Shown: positions 8,803 through 19,383, counted from the first letter of the stretch. The stretch: DNA of 64,000 nt from Lysinibacillus sphaericus OT4b.31 (GCF_000392615.1 NZ_KB933398.1:2950939-3014938), one strand, 5' to 3'. Numbers and translations: made by a program. Notes: generated by a model from the letters alone, not told the origin.

Positions 8803-9753
8803 TTATTCATGTGATTTATTTAACATTTCTGCAACTGTAATTGCTGCCCCTTTTTTAGGTTCCTCCACAAACATATGTGTGACTGCACCTACAAAACGAC
8901 CGTCTTGAATGATAGGGCTACCACTCATACCCTGCAGGATGCCACCTGTTTTCTCGATAAGCTTTTGGTCAGACACGACAAACTCAAGTCGTCCATTTTC
9001 AACTTTTGTGATATCTATTGAAAATGTTTCCACCTTACTGCCCTCAATCGCCGTATAGATTTGAGCTTTACCTGTTTTTATATCTTTTTCATGCATAATT
9101 TCAATTGCTTTTGGCAACCTTTGTTGATAACTGTCTTCCCAACGTCCAAAAATACCATAAACTGTATTTTTATCAATACTACCTAGTCGTTCTTGGTGTT
9201 TTTCAATGGAAGAAATTTTGTAGCCTGGTTGCCCAGGTGTGCTTTTACGGATTTGTTGGATGGAAGCTAAAAAAATGGAACCAGCTCGAAAGACAGGGGC
9301 TTCTTGTAAGGTTGAGTCAACAATTTGATGGCCTAATGCACCGTAATTTTTTGTCTCTGGATCAATGTATGTCAATGTCCCTACTCCATCTGTTTCATCT
9401 TTCAAAAAAGAAATAACATGTTCTGCTTCTTTGTCCTTTAATTCAACTGTTACTTGTTTTCCTTCACTTTTCATCGTCCATGTCTGTTGACCCTGTTGTG
9501 CAATAGCTTGTTTGGCATCATCAAGTGTTTTTACAGTGGTATCATTTATTTTTTCAATGACTGCACCACCCTTCATCCATTGATTGGAAGCTAACAACAC
9601 ATCATGAGCAACAAATACATGAGATAACTGAAGTTGAATCCCAATTGCTTCGCCCATCGGAATAAGCTTTTTGGCCGCAAAAGCTTGAATGGGCAAACAT
9701 AAGAACACGATGAGCATAGGCAAAATGACAAATTGACGCCAACGACGATTCAT
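8803..9753 (-). CDS. spoIVB: SpoIVB serine peptidase (sporulation signalling)
   Basis: 316 residues from ATG 9753, chosen because an AAAGGAGGTG site precedes it; a longer frame of 344 codons has no such site. It has an N-terminal signal/anchor (RRWRQFVILPMLIVFLCLPIQAFA), a PDZ domain (about 30-110), then the S55 peptidase core with catalytic His in GALGHQIVDS and Ser in GMSGSPII. SpoIVB is secreted by the forespore and cleaves SpoIVFA to activate pro-sigma-K processing. It is about 100 residues shorter than the B. subtilis protein, mainly at the N-terminus. A terminator separates it from recN, so a forespore promoter must lie at 9754-9833. Confidence 0.93.
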   Translation of the reverse strand: MNRRWRQFVILPMLIVFLCLPIQAFAAKKLIPMGEAIGIQLQLSHVFVAHDVLLASNQWMKGGAVIEKINDTTVKTLDDAKQAIAQQGQQTWTMKSEGKQVTVELKDKEAEHVISFLKDETDGVGTLTYIDPETKNYGALGHQIVDSTLQEAPVFRAGSIFLASIQQIRKSTPGQPGYKISSIEKHQERLGSIDKNTVYGIFGRWEDSYQQRLPKAIEIMHEKDIKTGKAQIYTAIEGSKVETFSIDITKVENGRLEFVVSDQKLIEKTGGILQGMSGSPIIQDGRFVGAVTHMFVEEPKKGAAITVAEMLNKSHE

Positions 9754-9835
9754 ACGACACCTCCTTTTCATTTTAGTCTTGTTACTATGTGTTTTTGTAT
9801 CATTCTTATAAGCGGTAAATATTTGCGCAAAATGC

Positions 9836-9868
9836 AAAAAACCCAGAAACAGTTGAAATTGTTTCTGG
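9836..9868 (-). terminator. recN terminator
   Basis: On minus, arms CCAGAAACA and TGTTTCTGG are followed by GTTTTTT, 18 nt after the recN stop. Confidence 0.8.
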
Positions 9869-9885
9869 ATATTTTTAAAATAATG

Positions 9886-11577
9886 TTAACGCATGCGTTT
9901 TTTTCGCTCATTGGCCATGTTTAAAAGCTCTGTTGCGTGCTGTAAAGTTAAGTCTGTAATTTCAGCACCTGACATCATTCTACTTACTTCTTCAATGCGC
10001 GCATGTGTATCTATTTCAGCCAATGACGTAAACGTACGGTCATGCTCGACTTCTTTTTTTATAAAATAATGATGATCTGCCATTGCAGCCACTTGTGGTA
10101 AATGTGAAATACATAACACTTGAGAATTAATAGAAATTGCGGCAATTTTTTCAGCAATTGCTTGTGCCACTCGACCACTCACACCTGTATCAACCTCATC
10201 AAAAATAATGGATGTTACACCATTCGATGAAGAGAAAATGGTCTTTAACGCTAACATCATACGCGATAATTCACCGCCAGAAGCAATTTTCGGTAAAGAT
10301 TTCGGTGGTTCTCCGACATTCGTTGAAATATAGAATATGACCTGATCTTTACCATTTGCATCGAAATAAGGCAAAGCATCAAAATTCACGATAAACTTTG
10401 CTTTTTCCATATGTAATTCCCGCAACTCAGCCATAATAGCTTCACTTAATTCATGAGCAGCTACTTTCCGGACATTAGATAGTTCTGTTGCTAATTCATT
10501 CAAAATTTCTTCCATTTCAAGAACTTTACGTTCTTTCACTTGTAAAATTTCGTCACGATTTAATAACTCGTTCAGCTCTGTTTTAATTTTTTCATAATAG
10601 GTTAAAATATCTTCAACCGTTGCTCCATATTTACGCTTCATGTTTTGTAAAAGAGCAAGTCGTTGCTCGACTTCGTTTAGTCGGGCTGGATCAAATTCGA
10701 GTTCGTCTAGTACATTTTTCACCTGATAGGCTGCATCCTGCAAAGCATAAAACGCTGTTGTGACAGCTTCCGAAGCATCTTTAAATTGTTCATCAATGGT
10801 AGCAGCATCCTCTAAAGCTCCCATGGCACTACCAATCCAGTCCAAGCCTTTCGTTTCTCCTTGGATTGCTTCATAAGCTGCACTAGATCGTTCAAAAATT
10901 TTATTGAAGTTCATCAGACGGCGACGTTCATCGAGCAGCTCGTCTTCCTCACCTAGTTTTAAATTTGCGTCTTCTAATTCTTTCATTTGAAACTGGTACA
11001 AATCAATGCGTTGCGCCATTATCTGCTCATCTATAGAAATCGATGCCAATTCTTTCTTCAACGCTCGATATTCTTCATATTGCTTACCGTATATATCTTG
11101 AATGGGTGTAAGCTGTTCCTCAGCAAATTGGTCAAGTAAATGAATATGTTGTTTTTCATCCATTAATTCTTGGTTTTCATGCTGGCCATGAATGTCAATC
11201 AGACTAGCCCCGATATCCCGTAATACGGATAATGGAACAAGTTTGCCATTCACACGACAGATACTTTTACCAGTGTCATTCAAATCACGACGCAATATGA
11301 TGGTATCTTCTTCTATTTCTATACCGGCATCCTCTAATTTTTTGTAAACAAGGTGTACAGGACTTGGAATTTGGAATAATCCACCTAACTCTGCTTTTTT
11401 AGCGCCATGGCGAATAAATTCTGAATTTCCTCTACCACCAGCAAGTAAATGCACGGCATCAATAATAATCGATTTCCCTGCTCCTGTTTCTCCCGTTAAC
11501 ACCGTTAAACCATCTGAAAAGCTAACTGTTAAATCCTCAATGATGGCAAAGTTTCGAATACTAAGCTCTCTTAACAC
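9886..11577 (-). CDS. recN: DNA repair protein RecN
   Basis: 563-residue SMC-like ATPase acting early in double-strand break repair. Walker A is GETGAGKS (29-36). Long coiled-coil arms span roughly 160-360. The C-terminal half has the ABC signature LPKIASGGELSRMMLALK and Walker B SIIFDEVDTGVSG, followed by the QVLCISHLPQVAAMADHH switch. Start is GTG with AGAGGTGA 8 nt upstream. It follows argR, as in Bacillus. Confidence 0.97.
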   Translation of the reverse strand: MLRELSIRNFAIIEDLTVSFSDGLTVLTGETGAGKSIIIDAVHLLAGGRGNSEFIRHGAKKAELGGLFQIPSPVHLVYKKLEDAGIEIEEDTIILRRDLNDTGKSICRVNGKLVPLSVLRDIGASLIDIHGQHENQELMDEKQHIHLLDQFAEEQLTPIQDIYGKQYEEYRALKKELASISIDEQIMAQRIDLYQFQMKELEDANLKLGEEDELLDERRRLMNFNKIFERSSAAYEAIQGETKGLDWIGSAMGALEDAATIDEQFKDASEAVTTAFYALQDAAYQVKNVLDELEFDPARLNEVEQRLALLQNMKRKYGATVEDILTYYEKIKTELNELLNRDEILQVKERKVLEMEEILNELATELSNVRKVAAHELSEAIMAELRELHMEKAKFIVNFDALPYFDANGKDQVIFYISTNVGEPPKSLPKIASGGELSRMMLALKTIFSSSNGVTSIIFDEVDTGVSGRVAQAIAEKIAAISINSQVLCISHLPQVAAMADHHYFIKKEVEHDRTFTSLAEIDTHARIEEVSRMMSGAEITDLTLQHATELLNMANERKKRMR

Positions 11578-11730
11578 AAAATGTCACCTCTGTATCAAAT
11601 TCTCCCTGTTATTTTTCCCGTTACTAACTGGTGCAAATACTAAGTCTTTCACATCAAAATACAGACTATGAAAAGTTATGCCCCTATTAGTTCAACTAAA
11701 AATCAGGGAACCAACGATTAAAGTTTCACT

Positions 11731-12180
11731 TTATAACATTTCTAACAAGCGATTTTTTGTATTTTCACGCTCATTTTCGTCGCGACAAATGATTAAAATT
11801 GTATCGTCCCCAGAAATAGTTCCTAAAATTTCTGGCCAATCTAAATGGTCAAGAAGCGATGCGATGGCATTCGCATTTCCTGGAAGTGCCTTCATGACTA
11901 AAAAATGCGAAGCACCATCAATACTAATAAAAGCATCTGCTAATGCACGGTGTAATTTTTGTACAGGATTGAATCGTTGGTCTGCGGGTAAGCTATATTT
12001 GTAACGTCCATCTTGCAATGGTACCTTGACAAGGTGCAATTCTTTAATATCTCGTGAGACTGTTGCTTGCGTCACATTATAGCCTGCATCCTTTAAAAAA
12101 TCGACTAAATCATCTTGAGTTTCAATTTCATGATTTGCAATAATATCCCTAATTCGTATATGTCTTTGACTTTTATTCAT
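11731..12180 (-). CDS. argR: arginine repressor ArgR/AhrC
   Basis: 149 residues starting [20 protein letters not shown], chosen over a GTG three codons upstream because AAGAGGTGA lies 5 nt before this ATG and the length then equals B. subtilis AhrC. The N-terminal winged helix (1-70) contains [19 protein letters not shown]. The C-terminal oligomerisation and arginine-binding domain contains [24 protein letters not shown] and the [10 protein letters not shown] motif. It represses arginine biosynthesis and activates catabolism. Confidence 0.96.
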   Translation of the reverse strand: MNKSQRHIRIRDIIANHEIETQDDLVDFLKDAGYNVTQATVSRDIKELHLVKVPLQDGRYKYSLPADQRFNPVQKLHRALADAFISIDGASHFLVMKALPGNANAIASLLDHLDWPEILGTISGDDTILIICRDENERENTKNRLLEML

Positions 12181-12249
12181 ATCCGTCACCTCTTATAAAT
12201 AGTTAAGTATTTGTATATTTACACTACCATCTTGAACATAAAAGCACAA

Positions 12250-12283
12250 GAAAAAACACGGCTCTACTAGCGAGCACGTGTTA
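12250..12283 (-). terminator. tlyA terminator overlapping its stop codon
   Basis: On minus, arms AACACG and CGTGTT enclose a GCTC/GAGC inner stem, followed by TTTTTTC. The 5' arm overlaps the tlyA TAA. Confidence 0.75.
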
Positions 12284-13099
12284 TTTTAGTGCACTATGCG
12301 CTTCTTCAACGAGTGCATTAAAAGTTGTATATGCAGGAATTTTTTCCGCATCTACTGGATTCACTAAATGGAATAAAAATTCAATATTACCTTCGCCACC
12401 TGTAATTGGCGAAAAAGATGCATCCTTGACAATAAATCCAACTTGTGTGGCCATTTTTGCAGTCTTTTCTAAGACATCAAGGTGTACCTTTTTATCACGA
12501 ACAATGCCCTTTTTACCTACATTTTCTTTTCCGGCTTCAAACTGTGGCTTTACTAAAGCCATGACATCCCCACCAGGCATTAATACTGTTTTTAAAACTG
12601 GTAAAATTAAAGATAATGAAATAAAGCTGACATCTATTGTGGCAAAGTCAGGCAATCCCTTTGTTAAATCAGCCGCCGTCGTATAGCGAAAATTTGTTTT
12701 TTCCATAACGGTTACACGTTCATCGGATCGTATTTTCCATGCAAGCTGATTTGAACCTACATCTAATGCATAACAATGTCTTGCACCATTTTGTAGGGCA
12801 CAATCTGTAAAGCCACCTGTAGAGGAGCCGATGTCCAACATCAGCTTACCTTCTACAGACATATCAAAAATTTGTAGTGCTTTTTCCAGTTTCAAGCCTC
12901 CACGGCTCACATACTTTAAATCTGAACCTTTTACTTGTAGTGGTGCATCGATAACAATTTTTTCTCCGGCCTTATCAATGCGAATTTCATTTGAAAAGAC
13001 AAGCCCAGCCATAATAGAGCGTTTCGCCTTTTCTCGTGTTTCACACAGTCCACGCTCTACAAGTAAAATATCTACACGTTCTTTCGGTTGTTTTGTCAT
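12281..13099 (-). CDS. tlyA: TlyA-family rRNA (cytidine-2'-O)-methyltransferase
   Basis: 272 residues: S4 RNA-binding domain (about 8-65, RVDILLVERGLCETREKAKR) and an FtsJ/RrmJ-type methyltransferase domain with the SAM motif MLDIGSSTGGFTDC (about 87-100), catalytic-type Lys in LVKPQFEAGKE and VDVSFISL. Members 2'-O-methylate 16S and/or 23S rRNA; the B. subtilis orthologue is YqxC. The start ATG overlaps the dxs stop (TAATG), so expression is coupled to dxs. Haemolysin annotations of this family are historical. Confidence 0.93.
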   Translation of the reverse strand: MTKQPKERVDILLVERGLCETREKAKRSIMAGLVFSNEIRIDKAGEKIVIDAPLQVKGSDLKYVSRGGLKLEKALQIFDMSVEGKLMLDIGSSTGGFTDCALQNGARHCYALDVGSNQLAWKIRSDERVTVMEKTNFRYTTAADLTKGLPDFATIDVSFISLSLILPVLKTVLMPGGDVMALVKPQFEAGKENVGKKGIVRDKKVHLDVLEKTAKMATQVGFIVKDASFSPITGGEGNIEFLFHLVNPVDAEKIPAYTTFNALVEEAHSALK

Positions 13100-15000
13100 T
13101 ATTTGTTTAAACCTACTTGCTGTTTTTGTTGTAGTAACACATGCATTCGTGCTACTGTATCTTCTGCTGTCATATGGATTTCTGCAAGCAATTGGTCTAC
13201 ATTGCCATGCTCGATAAATTGGTCTGGGATACCCATGCGATCGATAAGTGCATTTAAATAGCCGTGGTCATGAGCAAATTCGAGCACACCGCTACCAAAA
13301 CCGCCTTGTAATATCGCCTCTTCAATCGTTAGTACTGGCATATGATTCGTTAAAATACGATGTAGCATATCTTCATCCATCGGTTTAATGAATCGTGCAT
13401 TGACCACTTCTACGTCGATACCTTGTTGTGCTAAAAGATTTGCAGCTTCCATAGCCATTGGAATTGTCGTTCCAAATGTTAAAATAGCAGCGTCTTTTCC
13501 TGCTCGCAATACTTCCCAGCTACCAATCGGCAAACTCATTAGTTCATCATCCATCGGTACCCCTAAACCATTGCCTCGCGGATAGCGAAGCGCAATCGGT
13601 CCACCATCATAATCGATCGCTGTTTTCACCATATGCTGTCCTTCATTTTCATCCTTAGGCATCATAATGGTCATATTTGGCAAATGACGAAGGAATGCAA
13701 TGTCAAATACACCTTGGTGTGTTTCACCATCTGCTCCAACTAAACCGGCACGGTCAATACCAATAAAGACATTTAAATTTGGCCGTGCAATATCATGAAG
13801 GACCTGATCGTAAGCACGTTGTAAAAACGTTGAGTAAATAGCTAGAAATGGCTTCATTTTCTGTGTCGCAAGACCTGCCGCCATCGTTGCAGCATGCTGC
13901 TCAGCTATCCCAACATCAAAGAAACGTTTAGGAAAATCTTGTTGAATTCCTTGTAATTTTGAGCCCACTGGCATTGCAGGAGTAATTGTGACAATACGCT
14001 CATCTTCATGTGAAATTTTGCGAACTGTCTCAGCGATTAAACTGCTCCAAGCAGGACCTTTTGTTTCTGATTTCACAAATGCGCCAGTCTCCATTTTATA
14101 AGGACCTGTCCCATGCCAATTACCAATTGTATCATCTTCAGCAGGTTTGTAACCTTTACCCTTTTTCGTAATAACATGAACAAGGACAGGGCCATTTACC
14201 TTTTTAGCATACGATAACGTCGTTTCAAGTGCGTCAAAATCATGTCCATCGATTGGTCCTAAATATTTAAAGCCCAATTCTTCAAAGAAAACACCTGATA
14301 CAACCATATATTTCAAACTATCTTTTAAACGTTCTGCTGTTGATGCAAGTTTACCACCAAGAACAGGTATTTTATTTATTAATGATTCTAATTCTTCTTT
14401 GGCTTTGGAATATTCCTTGGCCGTGCGCAGACGACCGAGTACACTATGCAAGGCACCAACGTTCGGTGCAATCGACATTTCATTATCATTTAAAATGACA
14501 ATCATATTTGTTTTCGCATGGCCAATATGATTTAACGCCTCTAGCGCCATACCGCCTGTTAAGGCCCCGTCCCCGATAATAGGGACCACAAAGTTTTTTT
14601 CGTTTTTAATATCACGTGCTGCTGCCATACCCATAGCTGCTGACAAAGAAGTCGAGCTATGACCTGTTTCCCATTCATCATGTTCACTCTCCACAAGCTT
14701 TGGAAATCCACAAAGCCCTTTGAACTGACGTAATGTATCAAATTGACTCGCGCGACCTGTCAAAATTTTATGCACGTAAGCTTGGTGGCCAACATCCCAT
14801 AAAAACTTATCTTTTGGACTGTCAAACATTTTATGAAGCATAATTGTGAGCTCCACAACGCCTAGGTTTGGTCCGATATGACCACCTGTGACAGAACATT
14901 TTTCGATTAAGAAGGTACGAATTTCTTTTGCAAGCTGTTCGAGCTCCTTCTTATTTAAGTTTTTTAAAAAGGATGGACTAGAGATCTTGTTTAAATCCAC
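13099..15000 (-). CDS. dxs: 1-deoxy-D-xylulose-5-phosphate synthase
   Basis: 633 residues from a GTG at 15000 with AAAGGTGTG upstream; this gives the B. subtilis length and an N-terminus aligned at [13 protein letters not shown], whereas the longest frame adds 11 codons. Thiamine-diphosphate enzyme of the MEP isoprenoid pathway, condensing pyruvate and glyceraldehyde 3-phosphate. Visible motifs are [26 protein letters not shown] (ThDP/Mg), and [15 protein letters not shown] with the catalytic Glu. It is linked to ispA, as in Bacillus. Confidence 0.96.
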   Translation of the reverse strand: MDLNKISSPSFLKNLNKKELEQLAKEIRTFLIEKCSVTGGHIGPNLGVVELTIMLHKMFDSPKDKFLWDVGHQAYVHKILTGRASQFDTLRQFKGLCGFPKLVESEHDEWETGHSSTSLSAAMGMAAARDIKNEKNFVVPIIGDGALTGGMALEALNHIGHAKTNMIVILNDNEMSIAPNVGALHSVLGRLRTAKEYSKAKEELESLINKIPVLGGKLASTAERLKDSLKYMVVSGVFFEELGFKYLGPIDGHDFDALETTLSYAKKVNGPVLVHVITKKGKGYKPAEDDTIGNWHGTGPYKMETGAFVKSETKGPAWSSLIAETVRKISHEDERIVTITPAMPVGSKLQGIQQDFPKRFFDVGIAEQHAATMAAGLATQKMKPFLAIYSTFLQRAYDQVLHDIARPNLNVFIGIDRAGLVGADGETHQGVFDIAFLRHLPNMTIMMPKDENEGQHMVKTAIDYDGGPIALRYPRGNGLGVPMDDELMSLPIGSWEVLRAGKDAAILTFGTTIPMAMEAANLLAQQGIDVEVVNARFIKPMDEDMLHRILTNHMPVLTIEEAILQGGFGSGVLEFAHDHGYLNALIDRMGIPDQFIEHGNVDQLLAEIHMTAEDTVARMHVLLQQKQQVGLNK

Positions 15001-15164
15001 CTTTTTCACACACCTTTTCAATAAATTATTCACCGCATTCGTGTTTCCACCATTATAACAGTGTTATCATTATGCTAAAAGTACGAACACTTTATTGTTT
15101 ACACATTGGCAAACGTCCTCACCTATTCTAGCATAATTGTTCCCTTTAACGCCTTGTTTTTCTC

Positions 15165-16046
15165 TTAGTTTTTACGATGAACAATATATGATGCAAACTC
15201 TTGTAGTAAGCTACCATTTACTTGTAATTTGCTTAGTGCTGTAATAGCAAGCTGATAATGCTCGTCAAGTTTTTCTTTTGCTCCATTTAACGTTAACAAT
15301 GCCGGATAAGTGCTTTTATCGCTCGCTACATCTTTACCTGCTGTTTTTCCTAGTTCCTCTGTAGTTCCCTCAATATCTAAAATATCGTCTTGGATTTGGA
15401 AAGCAAGGCCTATATGATGTGCGTATTCCTTTAAAACTGCACGTTCTTCTTGAGATACATCAGCTAATACTGCGCCTGATTCTATGCTAAAGCGTAATAA
15501 TGCACCTGTTTTATTGATATGAACATGTTCAAGCTCAGTTAGGCTTAACTGACGTTTCTCACCTTCCATATCCAGCACTTGACCACCAACCATGCCTTCT
15601 GCGCCAGCTGCCACACTTAAGAGATTTACTAATTCAATTCGTTTCTCCGCAGATACATTCATGCGCGCCAAAATGCCGAAAGCTAATGTATTTAATGCAT
15701 CTCCCGCAAGTGTTGCTAGCGCCTCACCAAATACCTTATGATTCGTCGGCTTACCACGACGGAAATCATCATTATCCATACTTGGTAGGTCATCATGGAT
15801 TAATGAATACGTATGAATCATTTCAATAACCGCACCTACAGTGAGCCCATCCTTTTTGTCTTTAGCAAACAGTTCTAATACCGCTAATACGAAAAGCGGA
15901 CGAATGCGCTTGCCTCCTGCTTTTAAAGAATAGAGCATCGATTCCTTTAAATCGGCCGGTGCGTCAATTTTTTCAACAAGTGCGAACATTTCAGCTTCTA
16001 CTTGTGGTGTATTGCTTTCAATAAAATGTTTTAATTGCTCGTTCAT
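15165..16046 (-). CDS. ispA: farnesyl diphosphate synthase (polyprenyl synthetase)
   Basis: 293 residues, all-helical trans-prenyltransferase. First Asp-rich motif DDLPSMD at 85-91, second motif QDDILD near 220, and the substrate-binding LKAGGKRIRP at 41-50. It makes C15 (possibly C10) diphosphates for undecaprenol and quinones. A GGGAGAG site precedes the ATG. It follows xseB by 3 nt. This housekeeping enzyme is not ComQ, which the comX locus at 61.8 kb would require. Confidence 0.95.
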   Translation of the reverse strand: MNEQLKHFIESNTPQVEAEMFALVEKIDAPADLKESMLYSLKAGGKRIRPLFVLAVLELFAKDKKDGLTVGAVIEMIHTYSLIHDDLPSMDNDDFRRGKPTNHKVFGEALATLAGDALNTLAFGILARMNVSAEKRIELVNLLSVAAGAEGMVGGQVLDMEGEKRQLSLTELEHVHINKTGALLRFSIESGAVLADVSQEERAVLKEYAHHIGLAFQIQDDILDIEGTTEELGKTAGKDVASDKSTYPALLTLNGAKEKLDEHYQLAITALSKLQVNGSLLQEFASYIVHRKN

Positions 16047-16049
16047 TGA

Positions 16050-16283
16050 TTAGTTCTCTCCCTTTAGCGGATCAAATGCTGTTGTTTCACCTGTCTCTTG
16101 GACAATCGAGATTAACTGTTGTTCTGCATGTTGAAGCTTACCATGGCAAAATTGTGATAGTTCCATGCCTTGCTTATATAAATCAATCGCATTTTCTAAT
16201 GGTACGTCGCCTTGCTCTAACTGACGGACAATTTCTTCAAGTGCCGTCATTGCTTCTGCGAATGTTTGTTGGTTCTTCGCCAT
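16050..16283 (-). CDS. xseB: exodeoxyribonuclease VII small subunit
   Basis: 77 residues, the usual size. Conserved TFAEAMTALEEIVRQLEQGDVPLENAIDLYKQGMEL helical hairpin core of XseB. It assembles with XseA to degrade single-stranded DNA. It starts 2 nt after the xseA stop. Confidence 0.94.
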   Translation of the reverse strand: MAKNQQTFAEAMTALEEIVRQLEQGDVPLENAIDLYKQGMELSQFCHGKLQHAEQQLISIVQETGETTAFDPLKGEN

Positions 16284-16285
16284 GT

Positions 16286-17638
16286 CTATTCCCCCTCATT
16301 ATTTGGCAAGACATTTGTCACTTCAGCAATAACTTTCCCATCATGGAAGGAAAGTACTAGCTGATCTTTTGGCTTTAAGTTAGCGGATGATTTTAACATT
16401 TTTTCATCTTTGTAAGCAACCGTAAAGCCCCTTGTTAAAATAGAAAGTGGATTTAATGCTTCAAGCGTTCGCACAGATGCCTCAAATTGTTGCTTTTGCT
16501 TCGTTACAAAATGTGTTGCTGAACGTGTTAGCTGATGGATGCGTGCTTCCAGCTCTTTTTGATGGAATGCTAATGCTTTTTTCGGTGATTGTTGCTCCAC
16601 AGCACTGTGCAATTTTTGAAGTTGTGCTGCTTTTTTCATTAAATCTACCTGCATTGCTTTCTGCAACCCCGACTCAATTTGTGCGAGTCTCTCCGTAAAT
16701 GGTCGATATAATCTCTCCGGCATCGACAGTGGATAAGACTGTTGGAGCTTATTTAGACGTTGTCGCTCTGCCATAAGTTGCGCTCTTACTATTTGATGAA
16801 GTTGCGACTTTTGTGCGAGTACACGCTGGAATAGTTCCTGCTGATCTGGCACGGCCATTTCTGCTGCTGCAGTTGGTGTGGGTGCCCGCAAATCTGCGAC
16901 ATAATCAGCTATAGTCGTATCGGTTTCATGACCAACCGCACTAATGATGGGGATACGGCTTTCGAAGATTGCACGTGCAACCACTTCCTCATTAAATGCC
17001 CATAAATCCTCAATGGACCCTCCACCACGACCAACAAGTAATACGTCACAACTTGCATCACGATTAGCACGTTCAATACTTTGTACAATGCTTGGTGCTG
17101 CTTGCACCCCCTGCACAAGTGTTGGATAAATTAAAATTTCAGCAAGCGGATATCGCCGTTTTAGTGTTGTGCAAATATCGCGAATCGCCGCTCCCGTGGT
17201 TGACGTTAAGATACCAATTTTTTCCGGGAACTTCGGTAACGACTGTTTCCATTCAGCTTTAAAAAGTCCTTCCTTTTGTAACTGTTCCTTCAGTTGGTTA
17301 AAGGCAACGAACAAGCTGCCGATGCCATCCGGCTGCATTTCCTGCACATATAATTGATATGTACCATAACCTTCGTAAACGTTTACATCTCCTCGGATAA
17401 ATACCTGCATACCATCCGTTGGCTCGAATGCTAGTTTCGATGCGGCTGCTTTAAACATCGTTGCCGCTATCCGTGCACCGTCATCCTTTAACGTAAAGTA
17501 AATATGCCCTGATTGATGTACCTTGACATTTGATAGCTCTCCCTTGACATAAACCTCACGTAAATGCGGGTCAGCATCAAATTTTCGTTTAATATATTTT
17601 GTTAACGCTTTTACAGTTAAATAAGAAGCTGATGACAT
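16286..17638 (-). CDS. xseA: exodeoxyribonuclease VII large subunit
   Basis: 450 residues. N-terminal OB-fold nucleic-acid-binding domain (about 1-100, YVKGELSNVKVHQSGHIYFTLKD), then the catalytic domain with GILTSTTGAAIRDI, LVGRGGGSIEDLWAFNEE and SAVGHETDTTIADYVADLRAPTPTAAAE, and a long coiled-coil region from 270. In B. subtilis folD lies directly upstream; here uppP and mobile-element debris intervene, so xseA needs its own promoter between 17639 and 17839. Confidence 0.95.
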   Translation of the reverse strand: MSSASYLTVKALTKYIKRKFDADPHLREVYVKGELSNVKVHQSGHIYFTLKDDGARIAATMFKAAASKLAFEPTDGMQVFIRGDVNVYEGYGTYQLYVQEMQPDGIGSLFVAFNQLKEQLQKEGLFKAEWKQSLPKFPEKIGILTSTTGAAIRDICTTLKRRYPLAEILIYPTLVQGVQAAPSIVQSIERANRDASCDVLLVGRGGGSIEDLWAFNEEVVARAIFESRIPIISAVGHETDTTIADYVADLRAPTPTAAAEMAVPDQQELFQRVLAQKSQLHQIVRAQLMAERQRLNKLQQSYPLSMPERLYRPFTERLAQIESGLQKAMQVDLMKKAAQLQKLHSAVEQQSPKKALAFHQKELEARIHQLTRSATHFVTKQKQQFEASVRTLEALNPLSILTRGFTVAYKDEKMLKSSANLKPKDQLVLSFHDGKVIAEVTNVLPNNEGE

Positions 17639-17839
17639 TTTGATTCGGCTCCTTTACTAAAATCAAGTTTTTCACAAAACTACACTTATCATAACATTTT
17701 TTATTGTGCCTGACCTGTAAAAATGCAGTTTCGCAAGAAAAATGGCCCATGTTAAAAGCACGAACTAATGCATTTGCTTGAAATCTACCAGCAAACGGAA
17801 AAGACCACATAACGACAGTATCGTCATGCGGAGAATGTT

Positions 17840-18655
17840 TTAATAAAAAATGAACAATAATGTACCGACAATAAAACAATAATAGGTAAAGTAGCTAAGC
17901 TTACCACTTTTCATAATGCCCATAAACCATCGCATTGCAAAATATGTCATAAATAATGTAGCAATAAAAGTTGCTGCATACGGCACTGCTAATGCACTCT
18001 TATTTGGCTCATCTAAAAAATCTGTAATCCCGAGTACGACGCCACCAAGACTAACTGGAATATAAAGCATGAACGAGAAGCGTAATGCGGTGTCCTGCCT
18101 CATGCCAACTGCAATGGCCGAAATAATAGTTGCACCTGAACGACTAATGCCAGGCGTTAATGCTACTGCTTGACCAAGGCCTACTATTATTGCATCTTTC
18201 GCACGCAAATCAGCATCCTTCTTCGTCCCGCGCATATTACGAATTAACCAAAGTGCAATGCCGGTTACAAATAACATCATAGCAATTGTCGTCATGCTTA
18301 TATTATCTGCAATGACATCGCTTAGTAAAACACCTAATATCCCGGCTGGAATGGAACCTATCAAAATGTATAATGCAAAACGAAAATCCACTTTATAGCG
18401 TCTTTCACGCGTTTTGATATAAAGGAAAAAATGTGTTATGAGTCGTACTATATCTTCCCGATAAATAAACACAATGGCCAACAATGAAGCCGTATTCGTT
18501 AGGATGGCGAATGTAAAGCCTTGTTCACCCAAACCAAGTAATTCACTAGCAATCATGACATGACCACTCGATGATACCGGAATAGGCTCTGTAAACCCTT
18601 GCACAAGTCCAATAAAAATATGCTTCAAAATAAGTATTATATCGAAGTTCTCCAT
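17840..18655 (-). CDS. uppP: undecaprenyl-diphosphate phosphatase
   Basis: 271-residue BacA/UppP membrane enzyme dephosphorylating C55-PP to C55-P for cell-wall lipid carrier recycling. Catalytic motifs are GFTEPIPVSSSGH (Glu23, Ser28-30, His32) and PGISRSGATI near 167-176. About eight hydrophobic helices. It is placed between xseA and folD, which are adjacent in B. subtilis, so it looks like an insertion or relocation. A terminator-like hairpin upstream (18737-18761) insulates it from the mobile-element remnant. It could be a second copy giving bacitracin tolerance. Confidence 0.93.
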   Translation of the reverse strand: MENFDIILILKHIFIGLVQGFTEPIPVSSSGHVMIASELLGLGEQGFTFAILTNTASLLAIVFIYREDIVRLITHFFLYIKTRERRYKVDFRFALYILIGSIPAGILGVLLSDVIADNISMTTIAMMLFVTGIALWLIRNMRGTKKDADLRAKDAIIVGLGQAVALTPGISRSGATIISAIAVGMRQDTALRFSFMLYIPVSLGGVVLGITDFLDEPNKSALAVPYAATFIATLFMTYFAMRWFMGIMKSGKLSYFTYYCFIVGTLLFIFY

Positions 18656-18736
18656 TAATACCCTCCATAATTAGTATGTATAATGCAAACTTTAGTTAAG
18701 ACGTTGGGATTATCTGAAAGGTTCGCACAAAAAAGA

Positions 18737-18763
18737 GCATATCTCAATCTATGAGATATGCCC
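18737..18763 (-). terminator. terminator-like hairpin upstream of uppP
   Basis: Arms GCATATCT and AGATATGC followed on minus by CTTTTTT. A related but imperfect sequence (GAGCAATCTCAATC then GTTATGCTC) occurs at 19432-19461 on the far side of the transposase remnant. Confidence 0.55.
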
Positions 18764-18801
18764 AGACTATAGACAAACTCAAAAAATCTTTTTTCTTTGA
18801 A

Positions 18802-18950
18802 AATAGAAGTATCTATACGAACCCATTGATTTGCGCTACGTCGAACGCTTTTCGCAGGCAGGACTTCAGTCTCCTCGTCGCTACGCTCCTGCGGGGCCTT
18901 CAACTCATGCTATTCTTTGCAGAAGTCGCCGCCTATGCTCCAATCAACTA
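18802..18950 (+). repeat. dispersed GC-rich repeat, copy 1
   Basis: From AATAGAAGTATCTATA, through GCTTTTCG and CTCCTCGTCGCTACGCTCCT, to CCAATCAAC. The first about 90 bp match 46720-46826 (copy 2) with scattered substitutions, in the same orientation. Much more GC-rich than its surroundings; any frame through it is not a real protein. Confidence 0.75.
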
Positions 18951-18984
18951 GTGTATCCTATTCAACGACAACGAAAAAAGGTAG

Positions 18985-19328
18985 AAGACTGTACAAATCC
19001 CATCCGTTTTAATGCGCAAGTTGTCCGTTATTGGCTCAGTGTACGACGAGTAAGGATCATCGAAAAATCATTGAATATCACTATTTGGGCGCATCATGTG
19101 GAAGAAGCCAATCATTTATATCATCAAAGTGACATGAAACAAATTATGCACGTCAAAAAGAAAAGATTGAACGTTTATCTGCGGATGCGAAAGAAAAGCA
19201 TGGTATGCGTTGGACAACCTTACGAAGGATTAAAAAATTGTTCATGCAGGTAATACTACTTACTTTTGAAGAAGCTAGCTAATTGGACATGGCAAAGTTC
19301 AAAAATGGCAGAAAATAGTTACTTGTAG
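18985..19328 (+). pseudogene. IS1182-family transposase, decayed 3' end
   Basis: Translations in three successive frames give parts of an IS1182-type transposase C-terminus: ITIWAHHVEEANHLYHQSD, then (shifted, from about 19148) YARQKEKIERLSADAKEKHG MRWTTLRRIKKLFMQ, then (shifted again, from about 19270) KKLANWTWQSSKMAENSYL and a stop at 19326-19328. The DAKEKHGMRWTTLRG-like block and the ANWTW ending are typical of the family's C-terminus. The 5' part is missing and at least two frameshifts are present, so it is inactive. A terminator follows. Confidence 0.8.
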
Positions 19329-19383
19329 CGTACTACTGTCGTTAATAGGGGCTATTTGGTACGAATATGTCTGATAAAATGTC

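Noticed and set aside
18831..19253. 140-codon plus-strand gene
   Set aside because: It joins a dispersed repeat to the first part of a decayed transposase; the frame is accidental.
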